Positions 7,877 to 17,066 of a stretch of 64,000 bases of DNA are shown here, in pieces. Both the position numbers and the translations under genes were made by a program. This DNA is from Ferruginibacter sp. (lineage in GTDB: Bacteria; Bacteroidota; Bacteroidia; Chitinophagales; Chitinophagaceae): NCBI GenBank assembly GCA_017983695.1, contig JAGOAX010000006.1:186001-250000 (forward strand), in the 5' to 3' direction. The stretch's first letter is position 1. Each line of letters begins with the position of its first letter. The notes beneath the pieces were generated by a model. That model was not told the origin of the DNA. It searched no databases and saw only the letters and a list, made by a program, of their open reading frames with translations.

Positions 7877-8275
7877 TCAATCAGCACTATTCTCCAGTTT
7901 TGGCAAATCCAGCTTGTTGGTATCCAGTTTGGGAACAGTTCCGCCCAAAACTTTCTGCAAATCGTTCAAATATTGTTGCTTGTATTGCAAAGCCTGTTCT
8001 ATCGAGTCTGTTCTTATTTTAAGCATTTTATATTCCTTTACCTGCTTGGAATTACCATAACCCACCCCCGGCAAATAATATTTAAGCGGTGTAAATACTA
8101 TTAATGCCACGGTTAAGCCGGTTAATAAAACAAAAAGGGTACTTAAAGCTATATAAACACTCAGCCGGTTTAGCTTAAACCTTACCACCTCTTCGTAGGT
8201 GTCTTCATTCATAACCACCAACCTGTAACGATTTCTTAAGCGTTTTAATGTGTTGTTGGCGTCAAATTTTGCCAT
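7877..8275 (-). CDS. Membrane coiled-coil protein resembling the N-terminus of an M23 peptidase
   Basis: The 132-residue protein has a short cytoplasmic arm with the phrase RNRYRLVVMNEDTYEEV (15-30), one transmembrane helix (about 38-62), the following FTPLKYYLPG (61-70), and a helical, coiled-coil-prone region (about 76-110). From memory of the family, this is the conserved N-terminus of Bacteroidota M23 peptidases encoded beside bactofilin genes. Those continue for about 150 more residues into the LytM domain; here the frame stops. Only 34 bp separate the stop from the bactofilin gene, so no hidden M23 domain remains. It could be a membrane anchor for the bactofilin. Confidence 0.8.
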   Translation of the reverse strand: MAKFDANNTLKRLRNRYRLVVMNEDTYEEVVRFKLNRLSVYIALSTLFVLLTGLTVALIVFTPLKYYLPGVGYGNSKQVKEYKMLKIRTDSIEQALQYKQQYLNDLQKVLGGTVPKLDTNKLDLPKLENSAD

Positions 8276-8490
8276 ATATTTTTTTTGCAGGACGATAAAA
8301 TTAAGTAAAGAAGGCTAAAAAAGCAATATCAGTAGAAAAATGAGTACTTATACCCAAGGTGTTGCCTGTAATATTTCATGCCTGCTTATCCTCTTAAAAA
8401 AAGGCTAAAGTGCTATTAATCTAATACCTTTACAGGCATCATTCAATAAAAAATACCGATATTTAACCCCGTTATCTAACCATTTGATTC

Positions 8491-11466
8491 ATGCTGAAGA
8501 AAACAAGTTTTTATATATTATTTTTTTGCGTTTCACTCCTTTGTTTTACCAGGTCAATTGCACAACCTACCTGGACGCTTGACCCATTCGGTAAAGAAAA
8601 AAAACCTGAAAAGTACGAGACCCGGAAATTAGGATCGGAAAAAACAGCCAATAAAAAGTTTACCAAGCCCCGGAATTTTATACAAAACACCGTAACCCAT
8701 TACAATTACTATTTTAATGCTAACAATAAAGTAAATGCTGCTATTGAAAGAGCTAAGCTTGCCAACAAAGATGATTACAGCAAACTGCTTCCTTTTTATC
8801 CTTACTCTTTAGATAATACCGCATCGCAAAAAGGAGAATTTGATTCTGTTATTTATAAATGCACTGCCGGTATTTTATTACACGATTTGCGTAACGACTG
8901 GATTGACAACCTTTACTTGCTTATAGGAAAAGCTTATTACTACCGTAAAGATTTTGATTCGGCTGCAATGACCTTTCAGTTTATTAATTACAATTTATTC
9001 CCCCGCAAAAAAGGCGAAGATGATAACCGTGTTGTAGGTGGCAATGCCTCGGCCAGTGCCAGTAATATTTCTATTGCCAATACCGAAAAAAGAAACATTT
9101 TACAAAAGATAGCTGCATTACCGCCAAGCCGTAACGATGCATTGATATGGCTTGCCCGTACACTTATTGAGCAGGATGAGTTTGGAGAAAGTGCCGGCCT
9201 TATCAACACTTTACAAAACGATGCCAACCTGCCCAAACGTTTACAAAACGACCTGGATGATGTAAATGCTTATTGGTATTTTAAACAGGGCGGCTTTGAC
9301 AGCACTGCTGTTCACCTGGAAAAAGCATTAAGTAATTCCGATGATAAACAGGATAGATCAAGAAGGGAATTTTTGCTGGCGCAGTTATACGAAATGAATG
9401 GCAATATAGAAAAGGCCTCGGTATACTACAATAAAGCGTCGCAACACACCATCGATCCTTTGCTTGATATTTATGCCCAGTTGAACAATGCAAAAATGTA
9501 CCGCAGCGGCGATAATGGAAAAGAGTTAAACAACAGTATTGCCAATCTTTTAAAAATGGCAAAAAAAGATAAGTTTGAAGCCTATCGTGATATAGTGTAT
9601 CATTCTGCCGGTATTCTTGCCATGCAAAAACCCGATACCAATGCTGCTATTATTTACTTTGACAAAAGCGTTAAATACAACGAGAATAATATTCCGTATA
9701 AAAACAAAGCCTTTTTACAATTAGGCGATATTGCTTACAACCGCCGCATGTATAAAATGGCGGCCAATATGTACGACAGCCTGCAACTGAGTGACACTAC
9801 TCTTGCAGATAAAATGGCACAGATAGAATCAAGGCGTACTGCTTTAACCAAAATAGTTGGCTTTATTGATAATATTGAACGGGAAGACAGCCTGCAGCGC
9901 ATAGCAACACTTCCTGCTGCCGACAGAGAAATCTTTGTAAAAAAATTAGTGAAGAAACTGCGTAAAGAAAGCGGCCTTAAAGATGAGAGCGCTACAGCAA
10001 GCGGCACATCACCAGCTTTTCAAAACAGGAATGCCCCACCGGCAGATCTGTTTGCAACAAACAGCGCCAAAGGAGAATGGTATTTTTATAACAGCTCTCT
10101 TAAATCAAGAGGGTTTAATGAATTTAAAAGCAATTGGGGCAGCAGGGTTAATGTAGATAACTGGCGCAGGAAATCAGCCATTGATATCAGTTTAAAAAAT
10201 ACCGGAGGTACAACAACAAGCGGAAAAAATATTGGAACGGACAGCAGCAGCAATACATCTTTATTGCCAACAGAAATAAGTTACGAGGCGTTAATGGAAC
10301 AGTTACCACTTACCAAAGAAAAATTAGACAGCAGTAATACCGTACTTGCCGAAAATTTATTCTCACTTGCAAAATTATACCAGAACGAACTGGAAGATTA
10401 CCAGGCAGCCATAACAACTTACGAAGATTACCTGCAACGCTTCCCTGATAAATTAGAAGATGGGGATGTGTATTTAGGATTGTATTACTGTTATAATAAA
10501 CTGGGCAATACAGAAAGAGCCAACTACTATAAAAATTTAATAAACACAAAATTTATCAACAGCAAAGCCGGGCAGTTGCTGAATAACCCTGCTGCCCTCG
10601 ATCCAAAAATACAAAACCCACAGGCTACAAAACTGTACGAAAACATTTATAATCTTTTTATAGAAGGCAGGTTTGAGGAAGCCATTGCAGAAAAGAAAAA
10701 AGCCGATGCCTTGTATGGCATAAATTACTGGACACCGCAATTACTTTATATTGAAGCACTGTACAATGTACGCCAGCGTAACGACAGTGTTGCAATAGCC
10801 GGCTTAAATGCACTCATCCAAAATAATCAAAACTCGCCGTTAAGGAATAAGGCCGAAACAATGATTAGTGTACTGCAAAGAAGAAAAGACATCGAAGCTT
10901 ACCTTACCAGCTTACAGGTTACAAGAGCCGAAGATGATACTAAACTGATAGCAATTGAAGATAATAAACCGATTGTAAAAGCGCCACCTGTAGCACCGGC
11001 TGCACCGGCAAAACAAATTAATGTTACAGCACCTGCAGTTAATGTAAAAGATACCGTTAAAGCAATTCCGGTTTTAGCTAAAGGTTCTTTTGTAATGAAA
11101 ACAGATGCGCCGCATACTGTAATTATGATTTTAGATAAAGTGGATGGGGTGTATGTGAATGAAGCCAAAAATGCGCTTAGCCGTTACAATAAAGAAAACT
11201 ATTATGGCCAGGTGATAGATGTTGCTAAGGATGCATTGGATGCTGGCCTCAACCTTTTGGTAATGTCGTCTTTTGCTGATGGTGCTGCTGCTTTAGAATA
11301 TTACGCTAAACTAAAAAAAGATGCCCCGAGAGAACTATCGTGGTTGCCTGCTAATAAATATTCATTCTTTATAATAACGAAAGAAAACCTGCAGGTATTA
11401 AAAGAAAATAAAGATATGACCGGTTACAAAACCTTGTTAAATACAATTTACCCGGGTAAGTTTTAA
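8491..11466 (+). CDS. PorW/SprE-like TPR protein of type IX secretion
   Basis: The 991-residue exported protein has a signal peptide (1-25, ending SIAQ) with no convincing lipobox. TPR-like helical repeats run through much of the length, for example LYLLIGKAYYYRKDFDSAAMTFQ (about 142-164) and LFSLAKLYQNELEDYQAAITTYEDYLQRFPD (about 626-656). The early segment FTKPRNFIQNTVTHYNYYFN followed by DYSKLLPFYPYS matches the PorW/SprE family, needed for T9SS and gliding. A Pro/Ala linker precedes a compact C-terminal domain (about 865-991). Its genomic neighbour is PBP1A and a T9SS substrate gene lies nearby. The family call is from remembered motifs, not a search. Confidence 0.8.
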   Translation: MLKKTSFYILFFCVSLLCFTRSIAQPTWTLDPFGKEKKPEKYETRKLGSEKTANKKFTKPRNFIQNTVTHYNYYFNANNKVNAAIERAKLANKDDYSKLLPFYPYSLDNTASQKGEFDSVIYKCTAGILLHDLRNDWIDNLYLLIGKAYYYRKDFDSAAMTFQFINYNLFPRKKGEDDNRVVGGNASASASNISIANTEKRNILQKIAALPPSRNDALIWLARTLIEQDEFGESAGLINTLQNDANLPKRLQNDLDDVNAYWYFKQGGFDSTAVHLEKALSNSDDKQDRSRREFLLAQLYEMNGNIEKASVYYNKASQHTIDPLLDIYAQLNNAKMYRSGDNGKELNNSIANLLKMAKKDKFEAYRDIVYHSAGILAMQKPDTNAAIIYFDKSVKYNENNIPYKNKAFLQLGDIAYNRRMYKMAANMYDSLQLSDTTLADKMAQIESRRTALTKIVGFIDNIEREDSLQRIATLPAADREIFVKKLVKKLRKESGLKDESATASGTSPAFQNRNAPPADLFATNSAKGEWYFYNSSLKSRGFNEFKSNWGSRVNVDNWRRKSAIDISLKNTGGTTTSGKNIGTDSSSNTSLLPTEISYEALMEQLPLTKEKLDSSNTVLAENLFSLAKLYQNELEDYQAAITTYEDYLQRFPDKLEDGDVYLGLYYCYNKLGNTERANYYKNLINTKFINSKAGQLLNNPAALDPKIQNPQATKLYENIYNLFIEGRFEEAIAEKKKADALYGINYWTPQLLYIEALYNVRQRNDSVAIAGLNALIQNNQNSPLRNKAETMISVLQRRKDIEAYLTSLQVTRAEDDTKLIAIEDNKPIVKAPPVAPAAPAKQINVTAPAVNVKDTVKAIPVLAKGSFVMKTDAPHTVIMILDKVDGVYVNEAKNALSRYNKENYYGQVIDVAKDALDAGLNLLVMSSFADGAAALEYYAKLKKDAPRELSWLPANKYSFFIITKENLQVLKENKDMTGYKTLLNTIYPGKF

Positions 11467-11550
11467 CAGGCATTATCGTAATCATAAAAAACCGTTTTTT
11501 AGTTTTGCGGCAGCAACAGTTTAATTTATAATTCTAATCTCAATTACTAT

Positions 11551-13941
11551 ATGAAGCGTTCTGTAAAAATTTTATGGCGTTTATTTTTAGGTGGCTTTGG
11601 TTTATTGATACTGCTGTTGCTTTGTGCCAACTTTGGTTTGTTTGGCAAAATGCCATCGGTATCGGAACTGGAGAATCCTGAAGCTGACCTTGCCAGTGAA
11701 ATTTACAGCAGCGATGGAATATTGATGGGGAAATATTATGCTGAAAACAGAAGCGAAGTAAAGTACAGCGAAATTTCTCCTAATGTTATCAATGCACTTA
11801 TAGCAACAGAAGACGAACGTTTTTACGATCACTCCGGTATAGATGCACAGGCATTGGGCAGGGTGGTATTTACATTAGGCACACAGGGTGGTGGCAGTAC
11901 TATTACACAACAGGTAGCTAAAATGATGCTGGGCCAGGGAAGAGGAAATATTTTTAAACGCAGTATTGATAAACTTAAAGAATGGATAGTAGCGGTAAAG
12001 CTGGAACGCAATTTTACCAAAGAGGAGATCATAGCTTTATATTTAAACAGGGCGCCATGGGGTAATGCATTTGGCATACGTAATGCTTCCCGTATCTATT
12101 TTCAAAAAGAACCAAAAGATTTAAAGATTGAAGAAGGAGCTGTATTGATTGGTATGTTAAAGGGATATATCTACAACCCTATTACCCGGCCAAAAGAAGC
12201 ACTCGACAGAAGGAATACTGTTATTAACCAGATGGTGGTTTGCAAACAACATTATTTAACAGAAGAGCAATCGGCAAAACTAAGGGCAAAGCCCCTCATC
12301 ACTAATTATAAAAAATTAGATGAGAATATTGGTATTGCTCCCTACTTCAGGGATGTATTAAAAGACAAATTAAAAAAATGGTGTGCAGAACATACAAACC
12401 CAAAAACAGGCGAACCGTATGATCTTATCCGTGCTGGATTAAAAATTTATACCACCATCAACAGTAAAATGCAGCAATATGCCGAAGAGGCTGTGGTACA
12501 GCATATGCCGGTAATACAAAAAAAATTAGACTGGAGCATGAAGAACAATGGAACTAAAATGTGGAAAGAACATGAGGTTACTATTGTAAATGCGATGAAA
12601 CAAAGTGAGCGATGGAAGAACATGAAAGAAGATGAAAGAAAAGATGAAGACATAAAAAAGTCGTTTTATGTACCGGTAAAAATGAAAATATTTGCATGGA
12701 ATGCAAGGAGAGAAAAAGATACTATAATGACACCGTATGATTCTATAAAATATCATAAGCAACTAATGCAAACATCTTTTGCAGCAATGGACCCTAAGAC
12801 AGGCGAAGTAAAATGCTGGGTTGGAGGTATCGATTACAAATGGTTTAAGTTCGATCATATCACTACAAAAAGACAGGTAGGTTCTACCATTAAACCATTA
12901 ATTTATTCATTAGGTGTACAAGATGCAGGCTATACTCCGGCTACTGAAATACCCGGAGGTGCAGTACAATATGGCGGAGTCATGAAAACCTTTTACGGTG
13001 GTGGTGGTACAATGGCCAATTGTCTTGCCTTTTCTAAAAATACAGCTGCTGTTAGAATAGCAAACCTGGTAGGCATAAAAAGAGTTATTGAGTTTGCCAC
13101 GACATGCGGTGTTAAATCAAAACTGCCGCCTTACACTTCTCTTGCATTAGGCGCTGCGGAAATACCTATGCTGGAAATGCTGCAGGCCTATACCATGTTC
13201 CCTAATAAAAGTTTAAATACCGAACCAATTTTAATTACACGTATTGAAGATAAAAGCGGAAATGTATTACAACAATTTACCCCCGAAACTAAACAGGTAA
13301 TGAGCGAAGCATCGGCATTTACCATGGTACAATTAATGCAGGGGGTTGTAAAATTTGGTACTGCACGTTCTTTAAACAACTATAATATACCTGTAGAAAA
13401 AGCTGGCAAAACAGGAACTACTGATGATAATGCTGATGGCTGGTTTATTGGTTACACTCCCGAATTACTTGCCGGCACATGGGTGGGGTGCGAAGATCCA
13501 TTTATACGTATTTATAGCGGTACAGCTGGCGGTAGCGAAATGGCTGCACCTAACTGGGGTGTTTTTATGAGCAAGGTTTATGCAGATAAAAAATTAGGCT
13601 ATGGTAAGTTAACTGCATTTGAAAAACCGGCGGCTATGAATAACGAAGAATTATCTGCCGATACCGACTGGGGTAAAATTTTCAAGCAAGGCGACAGTAC
13701 TGCTGTTGATGAAGGTAATGGCGATGCAGGAGATTTTATTACCGACCCGATGATTGATAATACACCAACAGAAGATATTAAAATAGAAAGTGAAATACCT
13801 AAAGCTGCAGCAGATACCAATAAAAATAAAAGCAGCAATAAAGACAAACAAACACCGCCTGCATTAAAACCGGTTGTGGATGATAAAACAAAAAAGCCTG
13901 CTGAAAAACCTAAGGCTGCAAACAATAAAAATGATTACTGA
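11551..13941 (+). CDS. Penicillin-binding protein 1A (bifunctional transglycosylase/transpeptidase)
   Basis: The 796-residue class A PBP has an N-terminal membrane anchor (about 10-31) and a GT51 domain with the catalytic glutamate in ATEDERFYDHSGID (Glu87) and GGGSTITQQVAKMM (113-126). The transpeptidase has STIK at 445-448 (nucleophile Ser445), SKN at 495-497 and KTGT at 620-623. It polymerises and crosslinks peptidoglycan outside the inner membrane. The C-terminal tail (about 740-796) is Lys/Pro/Asn-rich and probably disordered. A plausible promoter (TTTG-N19-TATAATTC) lies in the 84-bp gap after the PorW-like gene. Confidence 0.97.
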   Translation: MKRSVKILWRLFLGGFGLLILLLLCANFGLFGKMPSVSELENPEADLASEIYSSDGILMGKYYAENRSEVKYSEISPNVINALIATEDERFYDHSGIDAQALGRVVFTLGTQGGGSTITQQVAKMMLGQGRGNIFKRSIDKLKEWIVAVKLERNFTKEEIIALYLNRAPWGNAFGIRNASRIYFQKEPKDLKIEEGAVLIGMLKGYIYNPITRPKEALDRRNTVINQMVVCKQHYLTEEQSAKLRAKPLITNYKKLDENIGIAPYFRDVLKDKLKKWCAEHTNPKTGEPYDLIRAGLKIYTTINSKMQQYAEEAVVQHMPVIQKKLDWSMKNNGTKMWKEHEVTIVNAMKQSERWKNMKEDERKDEDIKKSFYVPVKMKIFAWNARREKDTIMTPYDSIKYHKQLMQTSFAAMDPKTGEVKCWVGGIDYKWFKFDHITTKRQVGSTIKPLIYSLGVQDAGYTPATEIPGGAVQYGGVMKTFYGGGGTMANCLAFSKNTAAVRIANLVGIKRVIEFATTCGVKSKLPPYTSLALGAAEIPMLEMLQAYTMFPNKSLNTEPILITRIEDKSGNVLQQFTPETKQVMSEASAFTMVQLMQGVVKFGTARSLNNYNIPVEKAGKTGTTDDNADGWFIGYTPELLAGTWVGCEDPFIRIYSGTAGGSEMAAPNWGVFMSKVYADKKLGYGKLTAFEKPAAMNNEELSADTDWGKIFKQGDSTAVDEGNGDAGDFITDPMIDNTPTEDIKIESEIPKAAADTNKNKSSNKDKQTPPALKPVVDDKTKKPAEKPKAANNKNDY

Positions 13942-13972
13942 TAATTCTGAAAAATGCTATTATCCATTAACA

Positions 13973-15445
13973 CTATCTTATTAAAATAAAAGTCCCCGTC
14001 ATATCTGCATGCTTTATATTTTTAAACCTGATGTGATATACATAGGTTCCTGTAGATTGCGGCATTCCTTTAAATGTACCATCCCAATCAACAACAGCCG
14101 ATTCTGTATGATACACTAATTCGCCAAGACGGTTATATACATTTACCACGCCACCAAACTGGGGATCAAGAAAAGGAATACGCCAATGGTCATTCTTACC
14201 ATCATTATTGGGTGTAAAAGCATTAGGTACAAAAATACCGGCCACCACTTTTACAAATACTTCATCAGCAACACCGGGACAACCATAAGCAGAGTTTGCA
14301 AAAAGTGTATAATACATATCTGCAGGCGGCGATGCTGAAGGGGTAAGCAGGTTATTATTATTCAAATAGTTTGGAGGATCCCAGTAATACGAAGAGTTTT
14401 GTCCGCTAACTGTTCCATCAAGTATAATTGAATCGCCTGCAAAAACAATTTTGTCGGGACCTGCATTTACAATAGGACTGGCATGAACATTTACAACAAC
14501 AATATTTGATGAAATGCGGCAGCTGCTGATGCCTGCAGTATTCCTGTCTGTTACAGTAAACCTGTACCAATAAGCACCTGCACTGCCGGGTGTCATTGTG
14601 TAGTTTAATCCGTTGGCGCCAGTAATATCCTTCCATATTTTTCCTGAATCATTACTAAGCTGCCATTGATTAACCGGCGATGCGTATGCAGATGAAACTG
14701 TTCCGTTAAAAGTATAGCTACCTGTGTTGCCCTGGCAAATATTTACAGTATCGCTGTTGCCCTGTATGGCAGCAGTAATAACTCCTGCACCACATGGCCT
14801 GAAAGTAATATCATCAAGTGCAATATCATTACCACCACCACCGGGCGCATTATTGGTCATGCGCAAAACAATTACCGGGTTTGTTGCAGGTGTAGTAAAA
14901 AAAAAGCCATACTGCTTCCAGCTGGCGGTAAAAGTTTCGGGTATATCGCCGGTGGAATATTGCTGCAGCACTGTACCGTTTGTAGTTTCAATACTAAAAG
15001 TAATATTGGGTTTAATACCGCTACGTGCCATCACATTCAATATCCATGCTGCAAATTCGTAGGTGGTGTTTGGGCAAAGGTCTGTTACTGTAGATACAAA
15101 AAAATCTCCCGGTGTATAAGAAGCATTCACAAGCATAAAAGCGCCATTACCTGTATGATCGGAATTTACCGTAAGCCAGCTGTTGCCAAAACAACCCGAT
15201 GTGCTGTTGGTAAGTGTATAAAAACCGTCGTTGGGGCAACTGGAGCTGGTATACGTGTAAGCACCCGGAGGAACATAGCCGCCATTACCACTACCGGCAG
15301 CACCAAATGTAATATTTACCACAGGGTCGCCCAGACTGCCGCTGCAAAGTTGCGCTTTGGCAAATGGTGTTAGTACCAGCGCTGTAATTGTTATTACAAA
15401 ACGCAATAATAACTTAGTAAGAGCAATCGTAAACTCTGTACCCAC
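13973..15445 (-). CDS. Secreted protein with T9SS type B C-terminal sorting domain
   Basis: The 490-residue protein has a signal peptide (about 10-31, ending FAKAQ). Next is a jelly-roll-like module (about 33-215) containing NTTYEFAAWILNV and NDIALDDITFRPCG, typical of carbohydrate-binding-like domains. An Ig/PKD-like region follows (about 220-400). The C-terminal about 85 residues begin GIFVPNAFTPNNDGKNDHW and end TGTFILIR, the gliding-motility-associated type B sorting signal, so export through T9SS is expected. It converges on the PBP1A gene with 31 bp between stops. The ligand or role is unknown. Confidence 0.93.
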   Translation of the reverse strand: MGTEFTIALTKLLLRFVITITALVLTPFAKAQLCSGSLGDPVVNITFGAAGSGNGGYVPPGAYTYTSSSCPNDGFYTLTNSTSGCFGNSWLTVNSDHTGNGAFMLVNASYTPGDFFVSTVTDLCPNTTYEFAAWILNVMARSGIKPNITFSIETTNGTVLQQYSTGDIPETFTASWKQYGFFFTTPATNPVIVLRMTNNAPGGGGNDIALDDITFRPCGAGVITAAIQGNSDTVNICQGNTGSYTFNGTVSSAYASPVNQWQLSNDSGKIWKDITGANGLNYTMTPGSAGAYWYRFTVTDRNTAGISSCRISSNIVVVNVHASPIVNAGPDKIVFAGDSIILDGTVSGQNSSYYWDPPNYLNNNNLLTPSASPPADMYYTLFANSAYGCPGVADEVFVKVVAGIFVPNAFTPNNDGKNDHWRIPFLDPQFGGVVNVYNRLGELVYHTESAVVDWDGTFKGMPQSTGTYVYHIRFKNIKHADMTGTFILIR

Positions 15446-15654
15446 TTGTATTTATTTTTATTGCTAAATTAAGTTTTTTTAGGGCTTGCTGTTGGCTATA
15501 CCAGATTTAAATTAAATGAAAAAGATAATAATAAAAATGTGCTGATACTTTTTTTTCAAAAAGGATGGTATGCTATCAAAAAATAAATGGTCTTTTTAAT
15601 GAACACCTTTAACTTGCTTCGCCACAGAAAATATTTTATACAATCCAGAGTATT

Positions 15655-16953
15655 TTACATCTCCATCAAAAACTCTTTTAATTCAGTTCCGCCTGCTTTA
15701 ATTTTTGTACTCTTTTTTACTGCGTTCATTTGTTGCTGAATACTTTCCGGCACGGGTACTGTTTGACCGATAACCGGCTCCACCACATCGTAAAATTTTA
15801 CCGGGTGGGCAGTTTCTAAAAATATGCCTTTATCGTTGGGATGAGTTTGTAAATAATCTTCCAATGCACGGTAAGCCACGGCTCCATGCGGATCACATAA
15901 ATAATTGTGTTCTTTAAAAACAGATAATAAAGTTGCTTTTGTTACAGCATCACTTACACTGCAGCTGCTTACTTTATTTTTTAAGCTGCTCACCTGCTGT
16001 TGAAACAACTGCATGATGCGTACAAAATTACTGGGGTCGCCAACATCCATGGCATTGGAAATTGTAGCTACCGCTTTTTTGGGTTGGTAATTTTCTGTTT
16101 TAAAAAATTCGGGCACCACATCATTGGCATTTGTAGCTGCAATAAAATGTTTTACCTGCAAGCCTGATGCATTGGCCAATAAACCTGCACAGATATTTCC
16201 AAAATTTCCGCTGGGCACACATATTACCGGAGGGTTATCTTTTTGCAACCATTGTTTGTAAGCAAAGAAATAATAAAATTGCTGCGGCAACCATCTTGCT
16301 ACATTTATTGAATTAGCAGACGTTAAAAACAATTTCTTATTAAGTTCTGCATCTAAAAAAGCGGCTTTTACCATTTGCTGACAATCGTCAAAATTACCCT
16401 CCACTTCCAGCGCATGAATATTATTACCAAGCGTGGTCAATTGTTTTTCCTGTACACTGCTCACTTTTCCTGAAGGATATAATATCACTACATCTACTCC
16501 TGCTACATTGTAAAAACCATTTGCAACTGCGCCACCGGTATCGCCACTTGTTGCCACCAGTACCGTAACTTTTTTATCGCTGCCTTTTACAAAATGACCG
16601 AGGCAACGGCTCATAAACCTTGCACCAATATCTTTAAATGCCAGGGTTGGGCCGTGGTATAATTCTAATGCAGCAATATCATCGGTAACTTTTACCAATG
16701 GTATTGAAAAGTTTACCGTTTCTTTTACAATAGTATACAACTCGTTTTCGGTAATAGTATTACCTACATAAGGCTTGATCACTTCAAAAGCTATTTCCTC
16801 ATTGCTGATGTTTTCAATATTACCGATCAACTCTTTTTTTACCTGCGGAATAGTTTTTGGGAAATACAATCCCTTATCAGGTGCCTGTCCGTTTATTGTA
16901 GCGTCTTTAAAATTTACGTCGGGTGATTGTTTATTTAAACTGTAAAATTGCAT
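15655..16953 (-). CDS. thrC: Threonine synthase
   Basis: The 432-residue PLP enzyme converts O-phosphohomoserine to threonine, the last step of the pathway. The start is ATG 16951-16953 (MQFYSLNKQ). An upstream in-frame start at 17049 would only add repeat-derived codons. Motifs: N-terminal DKGLYFP, GPTLAFKDIGARFM carrying the PLP lysine, VLVATSGDTGGAVANGF, and PSGNFGNICAG, the phosphate-binding region. It is the last gene of thrA-thrB-thrC; the 113-bp spacer after thrB holds degenerate short repeats. Confidence 0.97.
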   Translation of the reverse strand: MQFYSLNKQSPDVNFKDATINGQAPDKGLYFPKTIPQVKKELIGNIENISNEEIAFEVIKPYVGNTITENELYTIVKETVNFSIPLVKVTDDIAALELYHGPTLAFKDIGARFMSRCLGHFVKGSDKKVTVLVATSGDTGGAVANGFYNVAGVDVVILYPSGKVSSVQEKQLTTLGNNIHALEVEGNFDDCQQMVKAAFLDAELNKKLFLTSANSINVARWLPQQFYYFFAYKQWLQKDNPPVICVPSGNFGNICAGLLANASGLQVKHFIAATNANDVVPEFFKTENYQPKKAVATISNAMDVGDPSNFVRIMQLFQQQVSSLKNKVSSCSVSDAVTKATLLSVFKEHNYLCDPHGAVAYRALEDYLQTHPNDKGIFLETAHPVKFYDVVEPVIGQTVPVPESIQQQMNAVKKSTKIKAGGTELKEFLMEM

Positions 16954-17066
16954 TGTTGATTTGTTAACTGGTTTATTGGTTAATTGGTTTAGAAGTTTAG
17001 GGTTTAGGAGTTTAGTAGTTAATACGACTTCAAATTCACAACTCGCCACTCACTATTGACTACTTA
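16954..17066. repeat. Degenerate short-repeat spacer between thrB and thrC
   Basis: The spacer is built of imperfect repeats: ACTATTGAC occurs twice about 19 bp apart (around 17050-17080), followed by GTTTAGGAGTTTAGTAGTT-type runs and GGTTTATTGGTTAATTGGTTT. It is open in the thrC frame, which lengthens the apparent ORF. It looks like slipped-strand or decayed repeat DNA. Confidence 0.6.
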
